DNA of 64,000 nt from Megaustenia siamemsis (lineage: Eukaryota > Mollusca > Gastropoda > Stylommatophora > Ariophantidae): the NCBI GenBank assembly GCA_032433765.1, contig JAVIAB010000047.1:11451387-11515386 (forward strand), read 5' to 3'. Under the pieces are notes generated by a model. It was not told the DNA's origin. It worked only from the letters and a program-made list of their open reading frames with translations, and did no database searches. Numbering within the stretch: the stretch's first letter is position 1; each line of letters opens with the position of its first letter. A program made the position numbers and the translations under genes. Of the stretch, positions 21,701 through 33,577 are shown in pieces.

Positions 21701-24700
21701 AATGCAACGCTCTGTTGGAGATCTTGCTAGAGACAGAGATTCTTTCAGACACTTGTAGTGAATGCAACGCTCTGTTGGAGATCTTGCTAGAGACAGAGAT
21801 TCTTTCAGACACTTGTAGTGAATGAAACGCTCTGTTGGAGATTTGGCTGGAGACAGAGATTCTTTCAGACACTTGTAGTGAATGCAACGCTCTGTTGGAG
21901 ATCTTGCTAGAGACAGAGATTCTTTCAGACACTTGTAGTGAATGCAACGCTCTGTTGGAGATTTGGCTGGAGACAGAGATTCTTTCAGACATTTGTAGTG
22001 AATGAAACGCTCTGTTGGAGATTTGGCTGGAGACAGAGATTCTTTCAGACACTTGTAGTGAATGAAACGCTCTGTTGGAGATCTTGCTAGAGACAGAGAT
22101 TCTTTCAGACACTTGTAGTGAATGCAACGCTCTGTTGGAGATCTTGCTAGAGACAGAGATTCTTTCAGACACTTGTAGTGAATGCAACGCTCTGTTGGAG
22201 ATCTTGCTAGAGACAGAGATTCTTTCAGACACTTGTAGTGAATGCAACGCTCTGTTGGAGATCTTGCTAGAGACAGAGATTCTTTCAGACACTTGTAGTG
22301 AATGCAACGCTCTGTTGGAGATCTTGCTAGAGACAGAGATTCTTTCAGACACTTGTAGTGAATGCAACGCTCTGTTGGAGATCTGGCTAGAGACAGAGAT
22401 TCTTTCAGACATTTGTAGTGAATGAAACGCTCTGTTGGAGATTTGGCTGGAGACAGAGATTCTTTCAGACATTTGTAGTGAATGAAACGCTCTGTTGGAG
22501 ATTTGGCTGGAGACAGAGATTCTTTCAGACACTTGTAGTGAATGCAACGCTCTGTTGGAGATTTGGCTGGAGACAGAGATTCTTTCAGACATTTGTAGTG
22601 AATGAAACGCTCTGTTGGAGATTTGGCTGGAGACAGAGATTCTTTCAGACACTTGTAGTGAATGCAACGCTCTGTTGGAGATTTGGCTGGAGACAGAGAT
22701 TCTTTCAGACATTTGTAGTGAATGAAACGCTCTGTTGGAGATTTGGCTGGAGACAGAGATTCTTTCAGACACTTGTAGTGAATGCAACGCTCTGTTGGAG
22801 ATTTGGCTGGAGACAGAGATTCTTTCAGACACTTGTAGTGAATGCAACGCTCTGTTGGAGATCTGGCTAGAGACAGAGATTCTTTCAGACACTTGTAGTG
22901 AATGCAACGCTCTGTTGGAGATCTGGCTGGAGACAGAGATTCTTTCAGACACTTGTAGTGAATGCAACGCTCTGTTGGAGATCTGGCTAGAGACAGAGAT
23001 TCTTTCAGACATTTGTAGTGAATGAAACGCTCTGTTGGAGATTTGGCTGGAGACAGAGATTCTTTCAGACATTTGTAGTGAATGAAACGCTCTGTTGGAG
23101 ATTTGGCTGGAGACAGAGATTCTTTCAGACACTTGTAGTGAATGAAACGCTCTGTTGGAGATCTTGCTAGAGACAGAGATTCTTTCAGACACTTGTAGTG
23201 AATGCAACGCTCTGTGGGAGATTTGGCTGGAGACAAAGATTCTTTCAGACACTTGTAGTGAATGCAACACTCTGTGGGAGATCTGGCTGGAGACAGAGAT
23301 TCTTTCAGACACTTGTAGTGAATGCAACACTCTGTGGGAGATCTGGCTAGAGACAGAGATTCTTTCAGACACTTGTAGTGAATGAAACGCTCTGTTGGAG
23401 ATCTGGCTAGAGACAGAGATTCTTGCAGACACTTGTAGTGAATGCAACGCTCTGTTGGAGATTTGGCTGGAGACAGAGATTCTTTCAGACACTTGTAGTG
23501 AATGCAAAGCTCTGTTGGAGATTTGGCTGGAGACAAAGATTCTTTCAGACACTTGTAGTGAATGAAACGCTCTGTTGGAGATTTGGCTGGAGACAGAGAT
23601 TCTTTCAGACACTTGTAGTGAATGCAAAGCTCTGTGGGAGATCTGGCTAGAGACAGAGATTCTTTCAGACACTTGTAGTGAATGCAACGCTCTGTTGGAG
23701 ATCTTGCTAGAGACAGAGATTCTTTCAGACACTTGTAGTGAATGCAACGCTCTGTTGGAGATCTTGCTAGAGACAGAGATTCTTTCAGACACTTGTAGTG
23801 AATGCAACGCTCTGTTGGAGATCTTGCTAGAGACAGAGATTCTTTCAGACACTTGTAGTGAATGCAACGCTCTGTTGGAGATCTGGCTAGAGACAGAGAT
23901 TCTTTCAGACATTTGTAGTGAATGAAACGCTCTGTTGGAGATTTGGCTGGAGACAGAGATTCTTTCAGACATTTGTAGTGAATGAAACGCTCTGTTGGAG
24001 ATTTGGCTGGAGACAGAGATTCTTTCAGACACTTGTAGTGAATGCAACGCTCTGTTGGAGATTTGGCTGGAGACAGAGATTCTTTCAGACATTTGTAGTG
24101 AATGAAACGCTCTGTTGGAGATTTGGCTGGAGACAGAGATTCTTTCAGACACTTGTAGTGAATGCAACGCTCTGTTGGAGATTTGGCTGGAGACAGAGAT
24201 TCTTTCAGACATTTGTAGTGAATGAAACGCTCTGTTGGAGATTTGGCTGGAGACAGAGATTCTTTCAGACACTTGTAGTGAATGCAACGCTCTGTTGGAG
24301 ATTTGGCTGGAGACAGAGATTCTTTCAGACACTTGTAGTGAATGCAACGCTCTGTTGGAGATCTGGCTAGAGACAGAGATTCTTTCAGACACTTGTAGTG
24401 AATGCAACGCTCTGTTGGAGATCTGGCTAGAGACAGAGATTCTTTCAGACACTTGTAGTGAATGCAACGCTCTGTTGGAGATCTGGCTAGAGACAGAGAT
24501 TCTTTCAGACATTTGTAGTGAATGAAACGCTCTGTTGGAGATTTGGCTGGAGACAGAGATTCTTTCAGACATTTGTAGTGAATGAAACGCTCTGTTGGAG
24601 ATTTGGCTGGAGACAGAGATTCTTTCAGACACTTGTAGTGAATGAAACGCTCTGTTGGAGATCTTGCTAGAGACAGAGATTCTTTCAGACACTTGTAGTG

Positions 24701-25440
24701 AATGCAACGCTCTGTGGGAGATTTGGCTGGAGACAAAGATTCTTTCAGACACTTGTAGTGAATGCAACACTCTGTGGGAGATCTGGCTGGAGACAGAGAT
24801 TCTTTCAGACACTTGTAGTGAATGCAACACTCTGTGGGAGATCTGGCTAGAGACAGAGATTCTTTCAGACACTTGTAGTGAATGAAACGCTCTGTTGGAG
24901 ATCTGGCTAGAGACAGAGATTCTTGCAGACACTTGTAGTGAATGCAACGCTCTGTTGGAGATTTGGCTGGAGACAGAGATTCTTTCAGACACTTGTAGTG
25001 AATGCAAAGCTCTGTTGGAGATTTGGCTGGAGACAAAGATTCTTTCAGACACTTGTAGTGAATGAAACGCTCTGTTGGAGATTTGGCTGGAGACAGAGAT
25101 TCTTTCAGACACTTGTAGTGAATGCAAAGCTCTGTGGGAGATCTGGCTAGAGACAGAGATTCTTTCAGACACTTGTAGTGAATGCAACGCTCTGTTGGAG
25201 ATCTGGCTAGAGACAGAGATTCTTTCAGACACTTGTAGTGAATGCAACGCTCTGTGGGAGATCTGGCTGGAGACAGAGATTCTTTCAGACACTTGTAGTG
25301 AATGCAACGCTCTGTGGGAGATCTGGCTGGAGACAAAGATTCTTTCAGACACTTGTAGTGAATGCAACGCTCTGTGGGAGATCTGGCTAGAGATAGAGAT
25401 TCTTTCAAACTTGATGTGGTGAATGCAACGCTCTGTGAGA
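18781..25440. repeat. 60 bp satellite array (~111 units) derived from the LINE-E 3' end
   Basis: Strictly 60 bp units (core gagacagagattctttcaga, then cacttgtagtgaatgcaacg and ctctgttggagatttggctg). About eight variable sites alternate among units, so longer blocks can be traced: a segment of roughly 1.2 kb recurs at 20378-21550, 22418-23650 and 23918-25150 (offsets 2040/2100 and 1500 bp). Because 60 is divisible by 3 and units lack stops, two minus-strand frames of about 2,200 codons and many plus-strand ones are open. None is a gene: all are 20-residue repeats without a start region, signal peptide or terminal domain. Confidence 0.96.
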
Positions 25441-25580
25441 GATGTGGCTAGAGACAGAGATTCTTTCAGACGGACTGTGGTGAATACAACCTTCTGTGGG
25501 AGATCTGATTAGAGACAGATTCTATCAGACGGGTTGTGGTGAATACAACGTTCTGCAAATTACATGCGACCTGATGATGA
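25441..25580 (+). mobile_element. Terminal LINE-E units and LINE-E 3' end
   Basis: Two diverged 61 bp-like units (gattctttcagacggactgt, ggtgaatacaaccttctgtg) then acgttctgcaaattacatgc, gacctgatgatgatgttgat. The plus-strand LINE frame reads ARDRDSFRRTVVNTTFCG and ends TFCKLHAT with a stop, followed by a (GATGAT)-like tail. This is the ancestral form from which the 60 bp unit lost one base (gacggactgtgg became gacacttgtag). Confidence 0.7.
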
Positions 25581-26360
25581 TGTTGATGATGATGATGATA
25601 TACTTTTATTCGGCAAAATCTATTTTAATATTATTTTGATATCCTATTTAATTGTTGTTTCTTTTTTAAGAAAAGTCTAACGTGTGACTTGGCTCTTAGA
25701 AACAGGAATCAAAATCAGGAATGAACTTGGATTAAGTCAGTTTGACAGGAAATCATATGACATCACAGTTTGGCGTAAACTACCACACAACGTAATTTAC
25801 AACCCATTCAATGTTCTTTCCAGACGGACGAGTTAGAGAAGTTATCTTCAAACTAACATAAACAATACTTTGTTATCACTGAAATTAGTAACAAGTGAAC
25901 ATTTAAGCAAAGAACGTATACAACATATCTGACTTCAGCTAGAGTCTGGCTTTGTCTATTATTTCCCCTTTCCTAGCTGTCTACTCTCTATGTTCGTTGA
26001 GGACTAATTCAAATGTCCGTACATTCGTCTGTCTATTTACTGATATGTCTGTATGTTTGACTAACCAACTTTCTGTCTGTTCGTATTCTTCCATCTATAT
26101 CCAACCGTTCATCATTTAAACCATCGCTTTGTCTGGCTCGCTATCTGCCAATTTATCTTTAGCTCTCACGGCTGTTTATTTTTATCTAAAAATGTAGTAT
26201 TTTAGTTCTAGTCTTGACAATTTTGCACCTTTTTTTTAGATGAAGATTTCGTGAGTCTAGAACAATCCCCTTATTCTCAAAATGGATGTTTCATGGAAGG
26301 GGTTTCACTTTGTGACTCCAGACTGGAAAAGTAAAGATTTCTTTCAGATGAAATCAACAT
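25581..26360. other. No recognisable gene
   Basis: About 780 bp of AT-rich DNA with runs of ctgtctgt/tctatc-like degenerate simple sequence (25960-26200). No open frame of note, no RNA signature, no TE signature that I can name. Confidence 0.45.
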
Positions 26361-26362
26361 TT

Positions 26363-26393
26363 ATGTGTGAATGATATTTTAGTAGTTAATGCT
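26363..26393. repeat. Isolated monomer of the 33 bp repeat
   Basis: ttatgtgtgaatgatatttt then agtagttaat matches the variant units of the array at 15745-16165. A single copy with no array around it. Confidence 0.7.
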
Positions 26394-26509
26394 CGTAAGT
26401 AAAGGATAAAATACTGGCAAATTTGAGAGTCTCGAAGGATGCAAAAATCAATCTGTAACCACGAAAAGCTTTTACATTTTAAGAAGCAGATTATTCTAAT
26501 CATTTTGAA

Positions 26510-27215
26510 TGTGTACTAGAAATTAACAGAGATAAGACCAACATTGTGAGAATTAATGCAGTTGGCAATAACCAAATAAAATTAGGAGAAATGCCTCTAA
26601 TAGACGTACAATCTTACATATATCTGGGTAGTAATATAGATAAAGAGGGACAACCGAAAATGATACCAAAATAAGGATATCACAAGCCAGAGGAGCTTTT
26701 GATGCATTGGGAAACGTATGGAAATCCAAAGAAATTAGGTTAAATACAAAAATAAAAATGTTCAACTCCAATGTTAAGTCAGTCATTTAATATGGCTGTG
26801 AAACATGGAGAACAACAAAATTGACAACCATGAAGATACAGACTTTCATTAACGGATGCTTACACAGAATAAAAGGATGGAAATGGCAGGACAAAATCAC
26901 TAACATAGAATTATGAAAATGTACCAGTCAAATACCAGTGGATAAAGAGATACAGCGAAGACGATGGCTTTGGATAGGACACACACTGCGGAAGACAATT
27001 GAGAGTATTACACAACAGGCCCTTTTTTTGGAATCACCAGGGGAAAAGACAAAGATGAAGACCAAGAAATTCTTGGAGAAGACAGACAGAAGCAGAAATG
27101 AAGATGATGGGGAAGACATGGAATGATCGTAAAAGAATGACAAGAAACAGAACGTCTTGGGAAGTTTTTGTTGAAGACCTATGCTCCACATGGAGCTGAA
27201 AGGTAGAAAAGAGAG
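26510..27215 (+). mobile_element. LINE-C 3' region, decayed
   Basis: Plus-strand frames give LEINRDKTNIVRINAVGNNQ, IKLGEMPLIDVQSYIYLGSN, IDKEGQP, then YGCETWRTTKLTTMKIQTFI, VDKEIQRRRWLWIGHTLRKT, IESITQQALFLESPGEKTKM and MMGKTWNDRKRMTRNRTSWE, VFVEDLCST. Same family as 17985-18435 but longer, reaching back to the RT thumb/connection region. Several frameshifts. Confidence 0.8.
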
Positions 27216-27612
27216 ACTAGAAAGTCGCATGTGTATTTATCCAAGTGGAAAAACACAAATTACCAAATCTTCTAAAGTATCAATGACAAACAGCTGTGAT
27301 CTACTTATGATGAAATGAGAGAGAGATGTGAGATCTCATCATCACATCTCTTATCCCTCTGTCCACTTCTCTTTAACTTACCTATCCCAATCATCCTAGA
27401 TGTAGCAGTATTTATCTGTTTTTCATCTTTTGTTGTTGTTTTCGTTTTCTGAAGCAGGTCACATGTAGACCGAGACCTCAGTATTTTGTTGTGTTCCTTT
27501 TTTTGTAAAGCTGTCGCCATACCTTGTAGGAGAGTACATTACACCCCACTACTGGCTCCTTTCTACCAGCTTAACCGCAGCACTGCATTTATTTGCCTTT
27601 TCATTTAACAGC
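27216..27612. other. No recognisable feature
   Basis: About 400 bp without repeats or coding signatures. A short minus-strand open frame (27305-27520) shows no known motif. Confidence 0.45.
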
Positions 27613-27875
27613 ATATTCTCTATATTCACATTGTTTACGATGAACGATGATATCTTATGACAATGAACAGTTGGCTGTGTTCACTTTCTGTGCGGTTTCG
27701 CCTTATGTCATTTGGCGTGTGCTGAGACTGCTATGATGTGGACTACAGCTACCTTTCTTTGTTTATGAGATGAGATAGTAATTCGAATGATTCCACAGGC
27801 ACATGCGGTTGAACAATTAAGGTTATTAATTCGTTTTCAGTGATACCAGAGCCTTCCATAACCATAACCATAACC
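27613..27875 (+). repeat. Dispersed repeat family R, copy 2
   Basis: Matches copy 1 and copy 3 from gtttacgatgaacgatgata through gttcactttctgtgcggttt, gacgtgtgctgagactgcta-type sequence, to gataccagagccttccataa. It then passes into aaccataaccataacc. The 5' part is missing or diverged. Confidence 0.6.
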
Positions 27876-27879
27876 ATTT

Positions 27880-28350
27880 TCTATATAGAGAGTAACGTGT
27901 GACGTCTTTTACAAAAACTTCTCTACAAACTTCAAAGGACCAAATTGCAGCGATGGTATAAAATGTTACTTTAATTAAACACTCGGTTCTATTTTATTCA
28001 CCAGTATATATTTTTATGTATTTTTATGTACTATTTTCAGTTGAGGAGTGACATGGCTCCACCGCTTCACCTTTCTGCTTATAATTTCATCCGTCGTATT
28101 TTGCCTATTTGTCCAACCATATGTTTGTTCAAGCATTGACCTATCTGACTATGCACCAGTCTGTCTGTTTCTCTATTCTTCAAATATATCATGTTATTGT
28201 ACAGTAGTTTGTCCGTTCATGTATCTGTCCTACCAGCTGACTGTTTGTAAAAGTTCTTCTGTGTTATTTTTCCGTCTAGCAGTCTGTCTGTCGTTTTGTT
28301 TATTTCTCTTCGTTGTATGGCTTTTGTTTGTTAGTTCGTCTCTCTCTCTA
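27880..28350. other. No recognisable gene; pyrimidine-rich degenerate simple sequence
   Basis: About 470 bp rich in ctgtctgtt/ttctgt patterns. The 101-codon open frame here is Ser/Leu/Phe/Cys-rich with no recognisable domain. Confidence 0.45.
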
Positions 28351-28352
28351 TA

Positions 28353-28353
28353 A

Positions 28354-28415
<62 letters not shown>
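28353..28415. repeat. (TA)n microsatellite
   Basis: A roughly 60 bp alternating TA tract with one TG interruption. Further TA tracts lie at 28673-28687 and 28943-28965, which suggests that one TA-rich site has been split by two insertions. Confidence 0.95.
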
Positions 28416-28417
<2 letters not shown>

Positions 28418-28419
28418 CC

Positions 28420-28672
28420 CGTGTGTTACCGGGGCCTCATTATGTGGGAAGTAAAGAATAGTGACACTGTGACCTTCCAGGCATGTCGTAAGAGGCGACT
28501 AAGGAGGTTGATCGATGGCTTGCCAAGCTGTCATTGTAAAAAGTATTGTTATGGAAACAGAGCAATAGATTTTAGAAGCAGTGATCTCTGCAAAATGTGC
28601 CATTTTGGCACGCAAGGTTTCTGTTTTTGAGATTGTAGTTCTGCCCTATGTGCCATCTTCGGCTCGAAAGGA
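28420..28672 (+). repeat. Unclassified ~250 bp insert inside (TA)n
   Basis: Between two TA tracts, beginning gtgtgttaccggggcctcat and ending ttcggctcgaaaggacaa. It contains ccaggcatgtcgtaagaggc and cactgtgacc. The boundaries suggest a mobile repeat inserted into a TA microsatellite, but I found no second copy in the window. Confidence 0.35.
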
Positions 28673-28687
28673 CAATATATATATATA

Positions 28688-28941
28688 AGTAGTAAAGTGC
28701 TCACTTTACGCCAAGTAGCGTATAGAGAATATGGTGTTAGTGACCATAAATTTTACAGACCTTCGGCACATGATTTTTGGGGTAATGTGGTCGGTATTAC
28801 ACCCGTGCCGCTTTACTTTCCCAGAAAAAAATCCGGTACCCATTAAAGGCTGGGTGAACCTGGAAGCCGTCGGTTGGGATCAAACCCTACCTCTTGTCCT
28901 TTGTAGTCCAGTTCACTAACCACTGAGTTATCGCGGCTCCC
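28688..28941 (-). mobile_element. tRNA-derived SINE S1
   Basis: Minus-strand head: ggagccgcgataactcagtg with A box and B box (ggtttgatccc, one change from consensus). The S1 body follows (aatgggtaccggatttttt, ctgggaaagtaaagcggc, gtgtaataccgaccacatta) to the 3' end near 28690. The A and B boxes mark an internal RNA polymerase III promoter in the founder. Confidence 0.85.
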
Positions 28942-29279
28942 CATATATATGTATATACATATACAGAAAGTATGTCAGCATGTTTTTCTCTGTTACTAAT
29001 GACCGTCAGTTTATTCGCCTGTCTTTCCATCCATTCAAAATTTGACAGCTGCACGCTCCTTTATTTGTATATCTATGAATCCATTAATTATTTCACTTGT
29101 CTATACATTCGTGTGTCCCTTGTTCCATCTTGCCATTCATTAATTGATATATATATATGCTTGGTCATCTCTTTGTTTATCTTTGTATCCATTCATTTGC
29201 TAAATAGTCTGAGCGTCCATTTGCTTACGTGTGCTTTCATCTATTAATTAGCTTATCTGTGCGATTGTATGTCTATTGT

Positions 29280-29939
<660 letters not shown>

Positions 29940-30013
29940 CACATCCATCCATCCATCCACCCATCCGTTAATTGATTAGCCTCTACGCTCGTCGCCTATA
30001 TACGCATCCACCT

Positions 30014-30125
30014 ATTAATTAACGTATATGTTAATATATAATATATTATACGTTGTTCGTCTATATGTCTGTCCACCCATCCATCTATTAATTAACGTAT
30101 ATGTTAATATATAATATATTATATG
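30014..30125. repeat. Direct duplication (~95 bp spacing)
   Basis: ttaattaacgtatatgttaa then tatataatatattata occurs at about 30014 and again at about 30088, each followed by a (tc)atatgtctgtcc-like segment and cccatccatcta. A two-copy tandem duplication in AT-rich DNA. Confidence 0.8.
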
Positions 30126-30130
30126 TTTTT

Positions 30131-30925
30131 TTGTGTATATGTCCGTCCGCCCATCCATCTATCCAATAATTAACTTTTCTGTATGCTCGCTCGAATTTTC
30201 TTTTACCATATACCCATCTAACTGTCGATCAATAAATCTAAATTCTATGTCTGTCTGTCTGTCTTAATTTCCTACATCCAATATATAGTCTGTCATTTCG
30301 TATCAATAAAACATCCATAAAGCGACTATACACTCTACCTAATATTGAATCTCCCATGAGCCTCTAGTTAATCCCGCGCGTGCTGTAACCACGTTACTGC
30401 TGTCCTGGTCATCATCCGCGCGGAAGAATATTGTTACAAAAAAAAAAAAAAAGAAAAGAAAAAAGGAAAACAAGTAAAAATAAATGTCTGAGACTTTGGA
30501 AATAATCTTCTTTGATTGCTCCAGGTTTTTGTGAGTGGTCGCTCGCGGTCTATGTTCAACAGAGGAATAAGCCGGGAAATGGGACTTTAAATGGAGGTGT
30601 GCGGGACAATTGACCAGGATACAGATTTAATCGTTTGTCCCGATCTCCAAGCTTACAGGTAATCGATTACAGCTGTCGGGATCAGAACGTAACACGAGAC
30701 CATTTTGCTAACAGCCCGGGAGGGCGTTCAAATATCGACTCCGTGCCGAGGGTAGTCGGAAATTGCCGAGTGATTTAAAACTTCCGGTTCATAATTAAAT
30801 TTTGTTTGTGATCTGAAATTATTTATTCATTTATTTTGGCAGTTCGGACTGGAAGTTTCAAACATCGCTAAAAGAGTGACTAGGCACTTAAGGACGGTTG
30901 GCAAACACTCAAACAGTCAGTAACG
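30131..30925. other. Unique sequence with CpG-containing patches, no gene called
   Basis: About 800 bp. 30370-30430 (ccgcgcgtgctg, ccgcgcggaag) and 30530-30760 have more CpG than most of the window. No splice-supported open frame or known motif is visible. It could be host intergenic or regulatory DNA, or an old element. Confidence 0.35.
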
Positions 30926-30927
30926 TT

Positions 30928-31122
30928 TGAATAATTGCAATACACTGTTCTGTTTTGTTCCAATCATTGAATCAGTATAACTTTAGTCGGAATTCCCCCC
31001 ATATCCGCTCAACTCTGGTCACAGCCTCTGCAATAATTGCAATACACAGTTCTGTTCTTGGAATCAGTATCACTGCAGTCGGGAATTCCCCTTATCCACT
31101 CAACTGTGGTCACAGCTCCCGC
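30928..31122. repeat. Imperfect ~100 bp tandem duplication
   Basis: The block aataattgcaatacactgtt, ctgtt, gaatcagtataactttagtc, ggaattccccc, tatccgctcaactctggtca cagc recurs immediately as aataattgcaatacacagtt, gaatcagtatcactgcagtc, gggaattccccttatccact, caactgtggtcacagc. Two copies, diverged by about 10-15%. Confidence 0.8.
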
Positions 31123-31585
31123 CAAAGCGCGGTGGCAAATTCTGTCGCCTTGGACGACTACCGTGCAGCCCTAATCTGTGGTACAGGCAACGATTGCAAA
31201 TGACTTCCGTCGAATAGAGAGTACACAGTCATTTCCATACTCCATTTCCTCAAAAACACACATTGAAAACAAACAAAGCAACCGAAACGGTTTAAGTGAC
31301 TGCGTAAGTCTCTGCAAAAACAGGGCGACATGAAGCCATTTTAATTTTGCTTTGTCGGTTGGCGGCTGTTAAAAAGGTGAACTCCAGTGCGAGCCTAGTT
31401 GGCTGCGTGGGCGACAATTTCAAACGACATCGTCTAAAAGGGATTGCCCAACGTCATCTCCTACTTCAATTTACTCAAATAAATCGAAAAAAAAAACGTA
31501 GAAACGAGTTCAAGCAAAACAAAAACTGTTTTAGTACATTAAAACAGCTGTTAGCACTTAGATAACTTATCTGCATTAAACAACT
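31123..31585. other. Unique sequence, no gene called
   Basis: About 460 bp, moderately GC-balanced. The short plus-strand frames (30955-31203, 31347-31565) have no recognised motif. A host exon cannot be excluded but nothing positively supports one. Confidence 0.35.
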
Positions 31586-31589
31586 GCTA

Positions 31590-32465
31590 CTGCATAATCT
31601 GCCGTTACAGCTAAAACAGCTGCTAGCACACAATCTACCGTTACAGCAAAAACAGCTGCTAGCACACAATCTACTGGTACAGCAAAAACAGCTGCTACCA
31701 CTCAATCTACTGTTACAGCAAAAAACAGCTGCTAGCACACAATCTACTGTTACAGCAAAAACAGCTGCTACCACACAATCTACTGTTACAGCAAAAAAAC
31801 AGCTGCTAGCACACAATCTACTGTTACAGCAAAAACAGCTGCTAGCACACAACCTATTGTTACAGCAAAAACAGCTGCTATCACACAATCTGCCGTTACA
31901 GCAAAAACATCTGCTACCACACAATCGACTGTTACAGCAGAAATAGCTGCTAGCACACAATCGACTGTTACAGCAAAAAACAGCTGCTAGCACACAATCT
32001 ACTGTTACAGCAACAAAGAGCTGCTAGCACACAATCTACTGTTACAGCAAAAACTGCTGCTAGCACACAACCTATTGTTACAGCAAAAACAGCTGCTAGT
32101 ACACAATCTACTATTACAGCAAAAACAGCGGTTAGCACACAATCTACTGTTACAGCAAAAACAGCTGCTACCACACAATCTAATGTTGCAGCAAAAACAG
32201 CTGCTACCACACAATCTACTGTTACAGCAAAAACAGCTGCTACCACACAATCTACTGTTGCAGCAAAACCAGCTGCTACCACACAATCTACTGTTGCAGC
32301 AAAAACAGCTGCTAGCACACAATCTACCGTTGCAGCAAAAACAGCTGCTAGCACACAATCTACTGTTGCAGCAAAAAACAGCTGCTAGCACACAATCTAC
32401 TGTTGCAGCAAAAAACAGCTGCTAGCACACAATCTACTGTTGCAGCAAAAAACAGCTGCTACACT
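31590..32465. repeat. 36 bp satellite array (~24 units), mucin-like in one frame
   Basis: Unit acagctgctagcacacaatc then tactgttacagcaaaa, with tractable variants (gctaccaca, gttgcagca). One plus frame reads TAASTQSTVTAK, a Thr/Ser/Ala-rich 12-residue repeat. The terminal A-run varies between units (about 5, 6 or 7 As), which repeatedly shifts that frame, so it is not an intact mucin-type exon. Confidence 0.93.
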
Positions 32466-33115
32466 TGAAACAACTACTGACAGATTTATTTTTCTAGAGC
32501 TGCTTTCACGCAAATATTTGCAACGTCAACTACGCTGCTACAACTACACTTGCTGTCTGTACACTAGTAATATTGACCTCTTGATGATGTCAGAATGCGG
32601 ACTTTTGTGTGTGTGGGATGGAAATGGGAAGATAAGCGGTAACGAAAGAACAAGCTTTCAACATGGAACGTGTACGGCACTCCGGTATCCTCCAATTTCA
32701 GACCTCAAGGATAAGATACCTCTGAGGACTTACGGGTTACTGGCGTCGTCTGACACCCACGGTCAGTTTGCTTTGGAGAACCGACACCCAGCCAGTTTTT
32801 ATAGCCTCCATCCGAGAGGGTTAAACTCTTTTCACTCTTACCTGTAATCTCTGGCCTCCTCTTCCGCTTTCTCCAATGTCCTATCCGTTTACCTCGCTGT
32901 ATTATCTTTTTCGCCTCTCTTGCTCTTCTTCTCCATTCGTACCCTTGTTTTCTCTCCATTTTTTTTATTTCCTTTTTCCGCTTATTCTTCCTTTGGGACT
33001 ACTTCTTTCTGCCTTCCTCATGAGATCCCTTTATCAGTATTTTTTTTTTACTCCTTTTCGACCCTTGATATTCTATCTACCCTATTTAATTGCTATCAAG
33101 TGACCATCTAGCGCC
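32466..33115. other. Unique sequence, one unassigned open frame (32440-32847)
   Basis: The 135-codon plus-strand frame begins inside the satellite and continues through unique sequence (MSECGLLCVWDGNGKISGNE, then LASSDTHGQFALENRHPASF). I recognise no family, and the overlap with the repeat makes the start unreliable. The rest is pyrimidine-rich (32860-33060). Confidence 0.3.
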
Positions 33116-33159
33116 TAAATCTGGCCTTCGTTCATTCATATTCTGCCATTTTCAAATCG

Positions 33160-33577
33160 GTCCTCTACCCTTCACATTTGTCATTTTCAAATCGATGTTC
33201 TACCCTTCACGTCTGTCATTTTAAAATCGGTGTTCTACCCTTCACATCTGTCATTTTAAAATCGATGTTCTACCCTTCACGTCTGTCATTTTAAAATCGG
33301 TGTTCTACCCTTCACGTCTGTCATTTTAAAATCGGTGTTCTACCCTTCACGTTTGTCATTTTAAAATCGGTGTTCTACCCTTCACGTTTGTCATTTTAAA
33401 ATCGGTGTTCTACCCTTCACGTTTGTCATTTTAAAATCGATGTTCTACCCTTCACGTCTGTCATTTTCAAATCGGTGTTCTACCCTTCACGTTTGTCATT
33501 TTCAAATCGGTGTTCTACCCTTCACGTCTGTCATTTTAAAATCGGCGTTCTACCCTTCACGTCTGTCATTTTAAAAG
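33160..33577. repeat. 35 bp tandem array (12 units)
   Basis: Unit tcattttaaaatcggtgttc then tacccttcacgtctg (35 bp). Variants: tttcaaatcg, atcgatg, acatttg. The array ends exactly where a SINE S1 head fragment begins. Confidence 0.95.

Noticed and set aside
18737..25408. Two minus-strand open frames of ~2,200 codons as giant repeat proteins
   Set aside because: They are translations of a 60 bp satellite that is open in several frames on both strands, with no unique N- or C-terminal domain, and the unit derives from a LINE terminus read antisense.
32440..32847. 135-codon host gene
   Set aside because: The start lies inside the 36 bp satellite and no recognisable domain or splice context supports it.
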